Shown piece after piece: positions 17,040 to 25,946 of a DNA stretch of 64,000 nucleotides. This DNA comes from Flavobacterium akiainvivens (GTDB taxonomy: Bacteria; Bacteroidota; Bacteroidia; Flavobacteriales; Flavobacteriaceae). The translations under genes were made by a program, and so were the position numbers. Position 1 is the first letter of the stretch. Each line of letters begins with the position of its first letter. A model generated the notes under the pieces. The model was not told the origin of the DNA and did no database searches. It was given only the letters and a program-made list of their open reading frames with translations. The stretch spans positions 1,246,551 through 1,310,550 of the forward strand of contig NZ_LIYD01000005.1 of assembly GCF_001278115.1 (NCBI RefSeq), in the 5' to 3' direction.

Positions 17040-19457
17040 CTATTCGTATTTTAAGTATTTAAGTACATCTACACGTGTAGCCTTGTAGGCTTTGCCCAGC
17101 ACCACGGCAAGGGTTAGCATTAAAAGGGCAACAAACCCCACCACAAACGGCCAGGCCGATATGGTTATCCTGAAGGCAAAATTTTCAAGCCATTTGTTAA
17201 GCAGCATCCAGGCGGGCGCAAGGGCTATTAAAAATCCTATTATGCAGTACACTACATATTGTTTAGAGAGTTCTTTAAGTAGCGTAGCAGTACCGGCACC
17301 CAGTGTTTTGCGAATGGCAATTTCTTTCATGCGGCGCTGTATGGTGTATGATGCCAAGGCAAAAAGGCCAAACAGGGCTATAAATATTACCACGCCGTTC
17401 AACAGCGAAAACAGGTTGCGCTGCTGCACATAGTTTTCATAAGTACGGGCAAAGTTTTTATCTACAAAATCATAGCTGAATGGATATTCTGTATCCACTT
17501 TTGTAGTCCAGAAAGCATCAAGTGCTTTTAGGGTACCCTCCATATCGGCCGGATCTATTTTTATGTAGATGTGGTTCAGGTTATAGCTCATCCAGTCTAT
17601 GGTTTTGAAATGGAAGAACGACATAGGCGGAATTTTTTCGTGTGGGCCAAACATATGGAAGTCTTTAACCACCCCTACTATGTTAAGCTTCTCGCCATTC
17701 CAGTCTATTTTTTTTCCTATCGGGTCTTTCTCACGCATCATTTTCATGGCTGTTTCGTTAATAAGCATACCGTTTATAGTATCTGATGAAAAATTGGCCG
17801 ACAGCCCCCTGCCTTGCGTTAATTTGATTTGCATCATATCAAGAAAATCAAAATCAACGGCCATATTTTGCCCCTGTACATGATGGTCTTTATAAGCAAA
17901 CCCCGATGTAGAGCCCGCTCCGGTACCCAATGAAAAAGCCCCGGCCGATACTGACTGTACGCCTTTTATTTTGAGCACCTCATCTCTTATGGTTTCATAA
18001 TGGGCATAAATTTGTGACGGGTCATCGGGCTGCGGGCGCTGCCCCCTGTAGGTTACATCTATAACCTGGTCGCCTTTAAGGCCAAGGTCTTTATGGCTCA
18101 TGTAGCTTACCTGCTGATACACAATGTATGAGCCCGTAATAAAAAACGCCGCTATGGCAAATTGCAGTACAAGCATGGCGTTGCGCAACCAGATGCCGTT
18201 TTTGCTGCGGCTAAAGTTGCCTTTAAGCACCATAAGCGTTTTAAAGTTTGATACATAAAGCGCCGGAAAAATACCCGCAAGCACTATTACTACAACCAGT
18301 ACCGCAAGCAACTGCATAAAAAATTCGGCACTCTTTAGCTCAAGCGATTTGTGTAGGAAACTGTTGTAAAACGGCAGCCCAAGCTCTACAATAACCAGTG
18401 CCAGCAACAATGCTATTGTAGTAGTAAGGAAGGTTTCAAAAATAAACTGCTTTACTATATTGGCCTTATCTGCGCCCATTATTTTACGTACGCCTATCTC
18501 TTTGGCACGCTTAACGGTATTTGCCGTAGCAAGGTTTATGTAGTTTACAATGGAAAGAATAAGGATAAGTACCGATAGCCCCAGCATGATAAGCAAAAAC
18601 TGGTAGTTGCCCCTGCCTTCGGGGTAGCCTTCTACTAAAGAATGCAGCCTGGCGGTGGCAAGCGGTTCGAGTATCACTGTTGTAGAGCCGCTCCTCTTTA
18701 TATATTCTTCCAGCGAAATGCCTGCTTCCTTAGCATCTCTTTTAGTGCGGTATTCCAGGAAAACATTATCTATTTTTTTCTTTACCAAATCGGCCTGCGC
18801 CGGGTTTTTTAGCTTGACAAATAATCCAAAATTAAAATTGCCCCACTGGTCGAGGTTTTGCTTAAGCTGTGGTTCTATAAGGTTGGTTACCGCCAGCGGT
18901 TTTAACGATGAGTTACCCGGAATACGATACACACCCCTTACCAAAAACTTGCCGGTGCCATACTGCATCCATTTGCCCATAGGGTCTTCATTTCCAAAAA
19001 GCCTTTGCGCCACGCCTTCCTCCAGGGCTATGCTTGCATCATCCTGAATGGCAGTTGTTCCGTTGCCTTTTACAAATTCGAAAGGGAAAAACGCAAAGAA
19101 GTTTTTTTGCACATCAAGAATTTTGATTTGCTCCCTTTTTTGCCCGTATTTTATAATCTCATCAAAATAAAACAGGCGTGTATAGCAGTGCTGCTCTATC
19201 TCGGGTATGTTATCTAAGTGAGGCCCCAGTGGCGCAACAGATGTGGCCCATATCATATCGTTACCCAGGTTGTTTATAACCTGGTACACTTTGTCTTTTT
19301 CGGGGTTCCAGGCGTTGTAAGAATGCTCGTCGTTCCAATACAGCAGGGCAAATACCAGCCCGGCAATACCCAGGCTGAGGCCAAAGGTATTGAGCACCGT
19401 AAAAAACGTGTTGGCCTTTACGTTATACCAAAATATTTTAATCCAGTTCTTTAACAT
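17040..19457 (-). CDS. ABC transporter permease, MacB/FtsX type (copy 1)
   Basis: 805 residues with the same layout as the downstream copy: N-terminal helix, periplasmic MacB-like domain, FtsX helices around 288-400, a middle helix in a block starting LRNAMLVLQFAIAAFF, a second periplasmic domain, and a final FtsX block with IRKTLGAGTATLLKELSKQY. Both copies start MLKNWIKIF-YNVK and share many long identical runs, so they arose by tandem duplication. They may form a heterodimer around the ATPase dimer. The ATPase gene lies about 110 bp upstream, separated by a short repeat region. Confidence 0.9.
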   Translation of the reverse strand: MLKNWIKIFWYNVKANTFFTVLNTFGLSLGIAGLVFALLYWNDEHSYNAWNPEKDKVYQVINNLGNDMIWATSVAPLGPHLDNIPEIEQHCYTRLFYFDEIIKYGQKREQIKILDVQKNFFAFFPFEFVKGNGTTAIQDDASIALEEGVAQRLFGNEDPMGKWMQYGTGKFLVRGVYRIPGNSSLKPLAVTNLIEPQLKQNLDQWGNFNFGLFVKLKNPAQADLVKKKIDNVFLEYRTKRDAKEAGISLEEYIKRSGSTTVILEPLATARLHSLVEGYPEGRGNYQFLLIMLGLSVLILILSIVNYINLATANTVKRAKEIGVRKIMGADKANIVKQFIFETFLTTTIALLLALVIVELGLPFYNSFLHKSLELKSAEFFMQLLAVLVVVIVLAGIFPALYVSNFKTLMVLKGNFSRSKNGIWLRNAMLVLQFAIAAFFITGSYIVYQQVSYMSHKDLGLKGDQVIDVTYRGQRPQPDDPSQIYAHYETIRDEVLKIKGVQSVSAGAFSLGTGAGSTSGFAYKDHHVQGQNMAVDFDFLDMMQIKLTQGRGLSANFSSDTINGMLINETAMKMMREKDPIGKKIDWNGEKLNIVGVVKDFHMFGPHEKIPPMSFFHFKTIDWMSYNLNHIYIKIDPADMEGTLKALDAFWTTKVDTEYPFSYDFVDKNFARTYENYVQQRNLFSLLNGVVIFIALFGLFALASYTIQRRMKEIAIRKTLGAGTATLLKELSKQYVVYCIIGFLIALAPAWMLLNKWLENFAFRITISAWPFVVGFVALLMLTLAVVLGKAYKATRVDVLKYLKYE

Positions 19458-19474
19458 GATTGTTTTGTTGATTG

Positions 19475-19566
19475 ATGATTAGCCTCCGGCTTTAGTTAAT
19501 CCATGATTTGCCCCTGGCTTCAGCCAAAGGAACAGGATGATTTGCCCCTGGCTTTAGCTAAGGAAC
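19475..19566 (-). repeat. Short degenerate tandem/inverted repeats, REP-like
   Basis: Two near-identical units of about 30 bp, at 19503-19533 and 19537-19566, share ATGATTTGCCCCTGGCTT, then a variant of AGCCAAAGGAAC. A third, weaker copy starts at 19475 (ATGATTAGCCTCCGGCTTTA). Each unit contains a small inverted repeat of the TGGCT-AGCCA type. They fill the gap between the ATPase and permease genes of one operon and could form hairpins in its mRNA. Similarity to REP elements is inference. Confidence 0.5.
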
Positions 19567-19568
19567 CG

Positions 19569-20273
19569 TTAATTAGTGATTAAAACATCTACCTTCCTGG
19601 TATTTTGCTTTTCGCTCAGCACCATGCCATCTTTCATAATAATGGTGCGCTGTGAAAACGATGCATCATACTCAGAGTGCGTAACCATAAGTATGGTGGC
19701 ACCTTCGGCATGCAGGTCGGTTAGCAGCTCCATAACTTCGTTGCCGTTTTTACTGTCAAGGTTTCCCGTAGGCTCATCGGCAAGTATAACCTTGGGGCTT
19801 GTTACCAGTGCCCTGGCTACTGCCACACGCTGCTGCTGGCCGCCGCTTAGCTGCTGTGGGTAGTGCTTTAGCCTGTGCCCTATGGCAAGCCTTTCGGCAA
19901 TGGCCTGTATTTTTTGTTTCCTTTCAGATGCCGGTACTTTGTTGTAAATCAGCGGCAACTCTATATTATCATATACCGAAAGCTCGTCTATCAGGTTAAA
20001 ATTCTGGAAAATAAAACCTATGTTCTCTTTACGGATTTTTGACTTATCGCTTTCTTTAAGTCCTTTTATTTCGCCATCAAGCAGTTTATAGCTGCCTTCG
20101 TCAAAACCATCAAGCAGGCCTATTATATTAAGTAGGGTTGATTTACCACAGCCCGAAGCACCCATAATGGTTACAAATTCGCCTTTTTTAACTTCTATAG
20201 ATACGCCGTTAAGGGCACGGGTTTCCACCTCTTCGGTGCGGAATACTTTTGACAGGTTTTCGATTTTTATCAT
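19569..20273 (-). CDS. ABC transporter ATP-binding protein, MacB/LolD type
   Basis: 234 residues. Walker A is GASGCGKST (about 38-46), the Q-loop is FIFQNFN, the signature LSGGQQQRVAVARAL, and Walker B VILADEPTGNLD followed by the H-loop VTHS. This is the MacB/LolD/FtsE subgroup that powers FtsX-type permeases and acts by mechanical coupling rather than by direct transport of substrate through the membrane. It sits between the fusion protein gene and the two permeases. Confidence 0.92.
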   Translation of the reverse strand: MIKIENLSKVFRTEEVETRALNGVSIEVKKGEFVTIMGASGCGKSTLLNIIGLLDGFDEGSYKLLDGEIKGLKESDKSKIRKENIGFIFQNFNLIDELSVYDNIELPLIYNKVPASERKQKIQAIAERLAIGHRLKHYPQQLSGGQQQRVAVARALVTSPKVILADEPTGNLDSKNGNEVMELLTDLHAEGATILMVTHSEYDASFSQRTIIMKDGMVLSEKQNTRKVDVLITN

Positions 20274-20374
20274 GATTTCTTTGTTTTTTTGGCAGGATGG
20301 GTTGATTAGTCCCGCTTCCCCCTTTGTTTTTGATTGGTTAATAATTAACGTGTATTGATTGATGACTGAACTCT

Positions 20375-20437
20375 TTAAAACAACTGCGCTATGGCATCTG
20401 TTACTGATAGTACTACGGTTATAATTAGCTTTACCAT
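20375..20437 (-). CDS. Possible 20-residue membrane peptide overlapping the fusion-protein stop
   Basis: The stop codon of the membrane fusion protein (20437-20439) overlaps an ATG (20435-20437) as TAATG. The frame reads MVKLIITVVLSVTDAIAQLF and then stops. The peptide is hydrophobic and could span the membrane. TAATG junctions allow translational coupling and the same arrangement is used elsewhere in this window. A 20-codon frame can easily be chance, so this is only a candidate. Confidence 0.22.
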   Translation of the reverse strand: MVKLIITVVLSVTDAIAQLF

Positions 20438-21675
20438 TATTCTAAATTTAAAACTTCTACATCTTTATAATCGGCATAGGTGCTGGTTATTACCCTGTCA
20501 CCGGGCTTAAGCCCACTCAGCACCTCATGGTATACCGGGTTTTCACGCCCCAGTTTTACCTGCCTGCGTTCGGCAGTGGTGCCGTTTACTACAAACACAT
20601 ACTTGCCGCCCGATTCTTCGGTAAACCGGCCTTTGGGTACTACAACAGTTTGTGCTTTTTCGCTCAGGGTAAGCCTCACGCCAAAGCTAAGCCCCTGTTG
20701 TAGCGCCAGTTCTTTTTTGCTTATAAAATTCAGCTCGGCTGTAAAGCGGCCATTCTTAATTTCCGGTATAACACGGGCTACCTCAACTTCAATCTCTTCA
20801 CCTTTAAAGTCTACCTTACCTTTTTGGCCTTTTGTTACTCTTGACAGGTAGTACTCATCTACCTCAGCCACCAGCTTATAGCCTTTCATAACATCTATTT
20901 TGCCTATGCTCTCGCCTGCCAGGTAGTTTTTGCCCAGTACCGGCTCAAAAGACGTTAACCTGCCCGATAGTGGTGCCGTTACCAGAAAGTTTTGCTTGTT
21001 GCCACGCAGTATTTCAAGGCTTTTCATCATAGTAGCCTGGCTTTGGCCTATCTGGCCTATCTGTATGCGGTTGGCCTGTTTCTCCTTTTGCATACTTTGC
21101 TGTATAATATTTTTCCGCTCTTTCTGGAACCGGAAATTTTCCTGTGTCTTTTCCCATTCATTCTTGCTCAGGATTTCCTGCTTGTAGAGTTTTTCGTTAA
21201 GGTCATACAGGTTTTTGGCATCCTGGTAATCGTGGTCTATGGCCACTAAATCCTTTGCCATATTAAGCTCCTGGTTGCGCAGGTCAAGCTTTGCCTTATC
21301 CAGGTTGTTTATCTGCTCAATAATACTGGTTTCCTGGGTCATGTAGTTCAGCTCAGTATTTGGGTTGTACAGCCTTGCCAGGGGCTGGCCTTCGGTAACA
21401 AAATCACCATTGGCAGCAAAAATTTCTTTAATAGAACCACCCTCAACCACGTTTAACAGCATCGAATTAAGGGGCTCTACCTTGGCCTGTACTACAATAA
21501 AGTCTTCAAAATAGGTTTGTTCAACCTCTTTAATTGTTATTTCATTTTTATTTACAGTAAGGCTGGCCTTATGGGTTGCGGCTGAATACAACAGGTAGGC
21601 CACACCTAAAAAAACCGGAATGGCAAGCAGCAGGTATATATTTTTTTTATTTTTACGGGCAATGATGGTGTCCAT
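20437..21675 (-). CDS. Periplasmic membrane fusion protein (HlyD/MacA type)
   Basis: 412 residues. A single N-terminal membrane helix lies near 13-31. Then come the first half of the biotinyl-lipoyl-like domain (about 68-100), a long coiled-coil hairpin (about 105-225), the second half (VTAPLSGRLTSFEP), a beta-barrel domain, and a membrane-proximal domain ending LSGLKPGDRVITSTY. It links the inner-membrane permeases to the TolC channel. First gene of the export operon and divergent from the response regulator gene, which suggests direct control by it. Confidence 0.9.
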   Translation of the reverse strand: MDTIIARKNKKNIYLLLAIPVFLGVAYLLYSAATHKASLTVNKNEITIKEVEQTYFEDFIVVQAKVEPLNSMLLNVVEGGSIKEIFAANGDFVTEGQPLARLYNPNTELNYMTQETSIIEQINNLDKAKLDLRNQELNMAKDLVAIDHDYQDAKNLYDLNEKLYKQEILSKNEWEKTQENFRFQKERKNIIQQSMQKEKQANRIQIGQIGQSQATMMKSLEILRGNKQNFLVTAPLSGRLTSFEPVLGKNYLAGESIGKIDVMKGYKLVAEVDEYYLSRVTKGQKGKVDFKGEEIEVEVARVIPEIKNGRFTAELNFISKKELALQQGLSFGVRLTLSEKAQTVVVPKGRFTEESGGKYVFVVNGTTAERRQVKLGRENPVYHEVLSGLKPGDRVITSTYADYKDVEVLNLE

Positions 21676-21701
21676 TTATTAATTTGTTTGGTACATATAA
21701 A

Positions 21702-21716
21702 TACAATTTTGTGCCA
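21702..21716 (-). promoter_or_regulatory. Weak sigma-54-like promoter before the export operon
   Basis: The minus strand has TGGCAC followed by AAAA and TTGTA. The -24 half is perfect, but the spacer is one base short of the usual five and the -12 half has GT in place of GC. It lies 27 bp upstream of the fusion protein start, next to a sigma-54 activator gene. The position is persuasive, the sequence only partly so. Confidence 0.25.
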
Positions 21717-21778
21717 CAAATTAAAAGTTTGCAACCAACTGTTTTACAACCCTATAAAAATTAATAACCGCCGCAAAG

Positions 21779-21805
21779 TGTCCGATATTGAACACCATTT
21801 GTCCG
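21779..21805. promoter_or_regulatory. Direct TGTCCG repeats, possible activator-binding sites
   Basis: TGTCCG occurs at 21779-21784 and 21800-21805, 21 bp apart, which is two helical turns. They lie in the divergent region between the export operon and the NtrC-type regulator gene, just before the start of the latter. They are candidate enhancer sites for that regulator. No experimental consensus is known to me for this protein. Confidence 0.3.
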
Positions 21806-21818
21806 TAACAGCACACCC

Positions 21819-23168
21819 ATGAAAAAAACCCTCGCCCGCATTTTAGTAATAGACGACCAGGAAGACATACTTTTTGCCTCGAAAATGACCCTTAAAAAGC
21901 ATTTTGAGGAGATTTATACACTGTCTGAACCTAAAAAAGCCGTGCATATGCTGGCCGAAAATGATATTGATGTGGTGCTGCTGGACATGAACTACCGTAT
22001 AGGCTTTGAAGACGGCCGCGAGGGCATATACCTGCTGCGTGAAATAAAAACACTTTCGCCCAATACCGTAGTCATTTTAATGACTGCCTTTGGCAAGGTA
22101 GAAACCGCGGTTGAAGGGCTTAAGCTGGGCGCTTTTGACTATATAATGAAACCGTGGGATAACGATAAGCTTGTAGAAACCGTAAAGGCAGCCGTGACCC
22201 ACGCCCGTAAAAACAAGAAAAAAGAAACCGCCCAAAAGCAGGACGACCGCTTTTTTATGGGTGAGTCGCCTGCCATAAAAAAGGCGTACACCTTAGCCCA
22301 AAAAGTGGCTAAAACCGATGCCAATGTTTTGATATTAGGCCAAAACGGAACAGGCAAGTATGTTATGGCACACTACATCCACCAGCAGAGTAACCGTGCC
22401 ACAGGGCCTTTTGTGCATGTGGACTTAGGCTCCCTTAACGAGAATATTTTTGAAAGTGAGCTGTTTGGGTATGCAAAAGGTGCTTTTACCGATGCCAAAA
22501 CCGATACCCCGGGGCGTTTTGAAGCCGCCGAAAACGGCACTATTTTCCTGGATGAAATAGGCAATGTACCACTGCACCTGCAAACAAAGCTGCTGCAGGT
22601 TATACAAAATAAGCAGGTTACCCGCCTGGGCGAGGCACGCCCCAGGCCTGTAAACGTGCGTATTATTACCGCTACCAACATTGACCTTGAAAAAGAGGTA
22701 GCCCACAAAAACTTTAGGGAAGACCTGTACTACCGTATTAACACCATGCCGGTTGAGTTGCCACTGTTGCGCGAAAGGCCGGAAGACCTGGTGCCGCTGG
22801 CTAACTTCCTTCTTGAAAAAATGGCCGGTAAATATGAGCGCACTAACCTGGCGTTTACTGATGATGCCCTTAAAAACATCAAACTACACGGATGGAACGG
22901 CAACATACGCGAAATGGAAAACCGCATAGAGCGGGCCGTAATACTTACTGACGATGCCCTGATAACCACCTCCGGGCTGGGGCTTGAAAACATTAGCGGG
23001 CAACCGCTGCCTGATGATGCTCAACTTTCTGACATTGAAAAGGCTACTATTGAAAAAGCCCTGCGCAGGCATAACTACAACATTAGTAAAACTGCCGATG
23101 AACTGGGGCTATCGCGTGCGGCGCTGTACCGCAGGATAGAAAAGCACGAACTGGGCAAAACCGATTAA
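21819..23168 (+). CDS. Sigma-54-dependent response regulator, NtrC family
   Basis: 449 residues. The receiver domain (about 7-125) has the acidic pocket at D12/D13, phosphorylation site D56 in VVLLDMNY and K111. The AAA+ domain (about 145-375) has Walker A GQNGTGK (174-180), the sigma-54 contact loop GAFTDA (221-226, where the classical motif is GAFTGA) and Walker B FLDE (243-246). A Fis-type HTH ends the protein (ISKTADELGLSRAALYRRI). The GAFTDA form is frequent in Bacteroidota as far as I recall. It is followed after 9 bp by its histidine kinase, and the divergent export operon is the likely target. Confidence 0.93.
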   Translation: MKKTLARILVIDDQEDILFASKMTLKKHFEEIYTLSEPKKAVHMLAENDIDVVLLDMNYRIGFEDGREGIYLLREIKTLSPNTVVILMTAFGKVETAVEGLKLGAFDYIMKPWDNDKLVETVKAAVTHARKNKKKETAQKQDDRFFMGESPAIKKAYTLAQKVAKTDANVLILGQNGTGKYVMAHYIHQQSNRATGPFVHVDLGSLNENIFESELFGYAKGAFTDAKTDTPGRFEAAENGTIFLDEIGNVPLHLQTKLLQVIQNKQVTRLGEARPRPVNVRIITATNIDLEKEVAHKNFREDLYYRINTMPVELPLLRERPEDLVPLANFLLEKMAGKYERTNLAFTDDALKNIKLHGWNGNIREMENRIERAVILTDDALITTSGLGLENISGQPLPDDAQLSDIEKATIEKALRRHNYNISKTADELGLSRAALYRRIEKHELGKTD

Positions 23169-23177
23169 CCGCACACC

Positions 23178-24500
23178 ATGACAAACACCTATAAACCCTT
23201 ATTTGCACGCCTTCTGCTTATTATACTTGCAGTAGCGGGTAGTTTTTATGCCTTTATGGTGCACCTGCCCTACACAGCGTGTTTTCTAATACTTGTATTT
23301 GTGCTGCTGCTGGTAGAACTGTTCAGCTTTATGAACAATGCCTTTTTGTTTTATGACAAAACCATAAGCGCCATACTCAACAACGATTTTTCGTCAGATT
23401 TTAGCCGGTATGACCGTCAGGGCAGCTACAGGGAACTTTTTAAGCTGTATAATACCTTAAAAGACAGGCAGTATGAGCAGTTTACCAAAGAGCTGGTGTA
23501 CCGCTCTATACTAAACAATATTGAAACCGGAGTGGTAATCCTGAAACGCAATGAGGCTGATGGGGAAATATTCCTGATGAACGATTATTTCTCCGGCTTG
23601 TTTGAAGTACCTAAAGTAAGCCGCTGGAATTACCTTAAAAAACACCTGCCCGCACTTTGCAACATTATTGAAGAACAGAATTTTACCGACCTGCGTACAT
23701 CAGTACAAATAAAAGTGGGCAACAGCGAGAGCCAGGCCTTTATGCTGCAAACAAGCACTACTATGGCTTTTGGCAGCACCTACTACATTATCCTTCTGGA
23801 CTCTATACAATCGGTTGTGGCAAAAAAAGAGAAAGATGCCTGGATAAACCTCATGAAAGTAATATCGCACGAGCTGATGAACTCTATAACCCCCATACGT
23901 TCGCTTACGCAAAACCTTAACGAAATGGCGGCACAGGAGGCATTTACAAAAGACGATATACAAGACATGCGCCAAAGCCTTTCTACCATGATTCACCGTA
24001 GCAACCACCTGCAAAACTTTATAGAAAGCTACCGCACACTGGCAATGCTGCCGCTGCCGGTAAAAACACCTACAGAGATAGGCCAACTGGTTGAAAATGT
24101 TTTATCTGCAATGGCACCGGTTTTAAAAACCAATACTATTAAAGTACAAAATGCAATTACGCTACACCAGGTTGTACTGCTTGACGAACAGCAAATGGAA
24201 CAAGTATTTATAAACCTGATAACCAACAGTATTTATGCCCTTGACGGCAGGCCTGATAAGCAGGTAAGCCTTTCGGCAGAAGTGCGTGCCAACCGCCTTT
24301 TTATAACCATTACCGATAACGGCCTGGGCATTGATAAAGAAATTGAAGACAAGATTTTTATGCCATTTTTCACTACCCGGAAACAGGGCGCGGGCATAGG
24401 CCTAACCCTCTCAAAAAACATAATTGAAGGCCACGGCGGCTACCTAAACTATTCTACCGAAGGCAATACAACAAGTTTTACAATTTGTCTGCTGCTGTAA
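23178..24500 (+). CDS. Sensor histidine kinase, NtrB-like
   Basis: 440 residues. Two membrane helices lie at the N-terminus (about 10-28 and 32-52) with almost no periplasmic loop. A PAS-like region (about 108-210) follows. The dimerisation domain has H231 in VISHELMNSITPIRS. The ATPase domain has the N box FINLITNSIYAL, the G1 box ITDNGLGID, the F box FMPFFTTR and the G2 box GAGIGLTLSKNI. With so little periplasmic sequence the signal is probably sensed in the membrane or the cytoplasm. It is co-transcribed with the response regulator, 9 bp apart. Confidence 0.92.
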   Translation: MTNTYKPLFARLLLIILAVAGSFYAFMVHLPYTACFLILVFVLLLVELFSFMNNAFLFYDKTISAILNNDFSSDFSRYDRQGSYRELFKLYNTLKDRQYEQFTKELVYRSILNNIETGVVILKRNEADGEIFLMNDYFSGLFEVPKVSRWNYLKKHLPALCNIIEEQNFTDLRTSVQIKVGNSESQAFMLQTSTTMAFGSTYYIILLDSIQSVVAKKEKDAWINLMKVISHELMNSITPIRSLTQNLNEMAAQEAFTKDDIQDMRQSLSTMIHRSNHLQNFIESYRTLAMLPLPVKTPTEIGQLVENVLSAMAPVLKTNTIKVQNAITLHQVVLLDEQQMEQVFINLITNSIYALDGRPDKQVSLSAEVRANRLFITITDNGLGIDKEIEDKIFMPFFTTRKQGAGIGLTLSKNIIEGHGGYLNYSTEGNTTSFTICLLL

Positions 24501-24520
24501 TTAAAAAGTGTATTTAAAAT

Positions 24521-24553
24521 AATAATTCCCGTACCATTGGTACAGGAATTATT
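24521..24553. terminator. Hairpin between convergent genes
   Basis: Positions 24521-24535 pair with 24539-24553 (AATAATTCC and GGAATTATT outside, GTACC and GGTAC inside, one mismatch), with a three-base loop. It lies between the histidine kinase gene and the convergent hydrolase gene. No long T run follows on either side, so its strength as a terminator is uncertain. Confidence 0.5.
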
Positions 24554-24651
24554 GGTCAACTAACACAACTCTGATTTTATGTCTGTATTTTGATTGATGA
24601 TTTAAGCTTTGTATTTTAAAACAGTTGCCTTTTGGTTTTGTTTTCTACATA

Positions 24652-25929
24652 TTAATCAAAATAATCAAGAACAGTTTTATTAAATAACTCTGTAATCTTT
24701 GTAGGGGCTTCGTGGTCGCCTCCTTTAAAAATAACCAGTTTACTATCAGGTATTTTTTTAGCAATTAGCTTTGTATGCGCTTCTTTAACAACATCGTGTT
24801 CGCCGGCCATAACAAGCGTAGGTGCCTTTATGTTTAATAGAGCATCCGGCTTAATATGTGGTTCATTAAGCAATAGCATCTTGAGCCTGTAATCCATATT
24901 GTCTTTAGCTACTCCCCTATCTTCCATTGCTTTAACCTGTTGGTGCAGTAAATCATTTACCTCACTAAATACAGAAGTTTCGTCATTATACAAAACGGTT
25001 CCCATAATTGCCATCTTTTTTACTTTGTCAGGATGCTGCGCTGCAAGTATAACGGCAATATTGCCGCCATCGCTCCAGCCTAAAACATTTACATTTTTTA
25101 ATTCCAGCTTATCTAAAAAAGTATTTACATCGTCAGCCATAAGCTCATAAGTAAGCGGGGTATTATCAGGGGTTGATTTTCCCTGCCCGCGGCTATCGAG
25201 GCCTATAATCTTATATTTCTTGCCCAGGTCATCAAACTGCTTATAAAATGCTGCCATAGAAGAGTTGTTTCCATGCAGCAACAAAAGCGGCTCTCCTTCT
25301 CCATATACCTCATAATACAGTTTTACACCGTTAACATCTATATAGTTACCAACTTCGGCATTGTTGCCAAATGTGGGCGCTACCTTAACGTTAGAGTTAT
25401 CTATAAATAATGATTTATTGCCGGAAGCAACCTTATCTGACGATACTAACAATTGTGTATTTTCATTTTTATCATGCCATTGCCAGCCTGTTAGCTCTTC
25501 ATCTTCAAAACCGGCGTTTTTCAATGGTATTTCTGTCTTGGTTTTGCCTTCTTTTATAAAAAGTTTAAAGTCATCAGCATAATAGCTTTCGGTACCGGCT
25601 ACTGCAATACCTACAACTAAATACTTGGCTTTTTTATCTATTTTACCTTTAAGTACATACGGGCTCCATTCGCCCGGCTTGTAATAATCGCCGGCATCGT
25701 CATTAAACTTTGGGGCATCTATACCTTTCCCTTTTTCATCAATAGACATACCCACAAGCACCGTGTAAGAATTCATGGCAATAGGCCCGTTATAGAATAT
25801 TTTCCCCTCAAGCACATATTCTTTACCCCTATATTTTTCTACATCAGTTACCTGAAAAAACTGCAGCAGCTGTGCATAGCCGGCACTAACAATAAAAAAG
25901 AGGATAAGGGTTACATTAAATTTTGACAT
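24652..25929 (-). CDS. Exported alpha/beta hydrolase with N-terminal beta domain
   Basis: 425 residues. A signal peptide (to about residue 20) is followed by a region that looks like a carbohydrate-binding jelly roll (about 25-185, with VLVGMSIDEKGKG, YVLKGKIDKKAKYLVVG and the GFEDEELTGWQWH pattern). Then comes a complete alpha/beta hydrolase domain (about 195-425). The triad is S286 in LGWSDGGN, D379 in VMAGEHDV and H406 in KGGDHEAP; the oxyanion motif is LLHGN. The substrate is unknown. It is divergent from a TetR gene, with a small 65-residue frame between, so TetR may repress it. Confidence 0.82.
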   Translation of the reverse strand: MSKFNVTLILFFIVSAGYAQLLQFFQVTDVEKYRGKEYVLEGKIFYNGPIAMNSYTVLVGMSIDEKGKGIDAPKFNDDAGDYYKPGEWSPYVLKGKIDKKAKYLVVGIAVAGTESYYADDFKLFIKEGKTKTEIPLKNAGFEDEELTGWQWHDKNENTQLLVSSDKVASGNKSLFIDNSNVKVAPTFGNNAEVGNYIDVNGVKLYYEVYGEGEPLLLLHGNNSSMAAFYKQFDDLGKKYKIIGLDSRGQGKSTPDNTPLTYELMADDVNTFLDKLELKNVNVLGWSDGGNIAVILAAQHPDKVKKMAIMGTVLYNDETSVFSEVNDLLHQQVKAMEDRGVAKDNMDYRLKMLLLNEPHIKPDALLNIKAPTLVMAGEHDVVKEAHTKLIAKKIPDSKLVIFKGGDHEAPTKITELFNKTVLDYFD

Positions 25930-25946
25930 TATAGTAGTTTAATATT

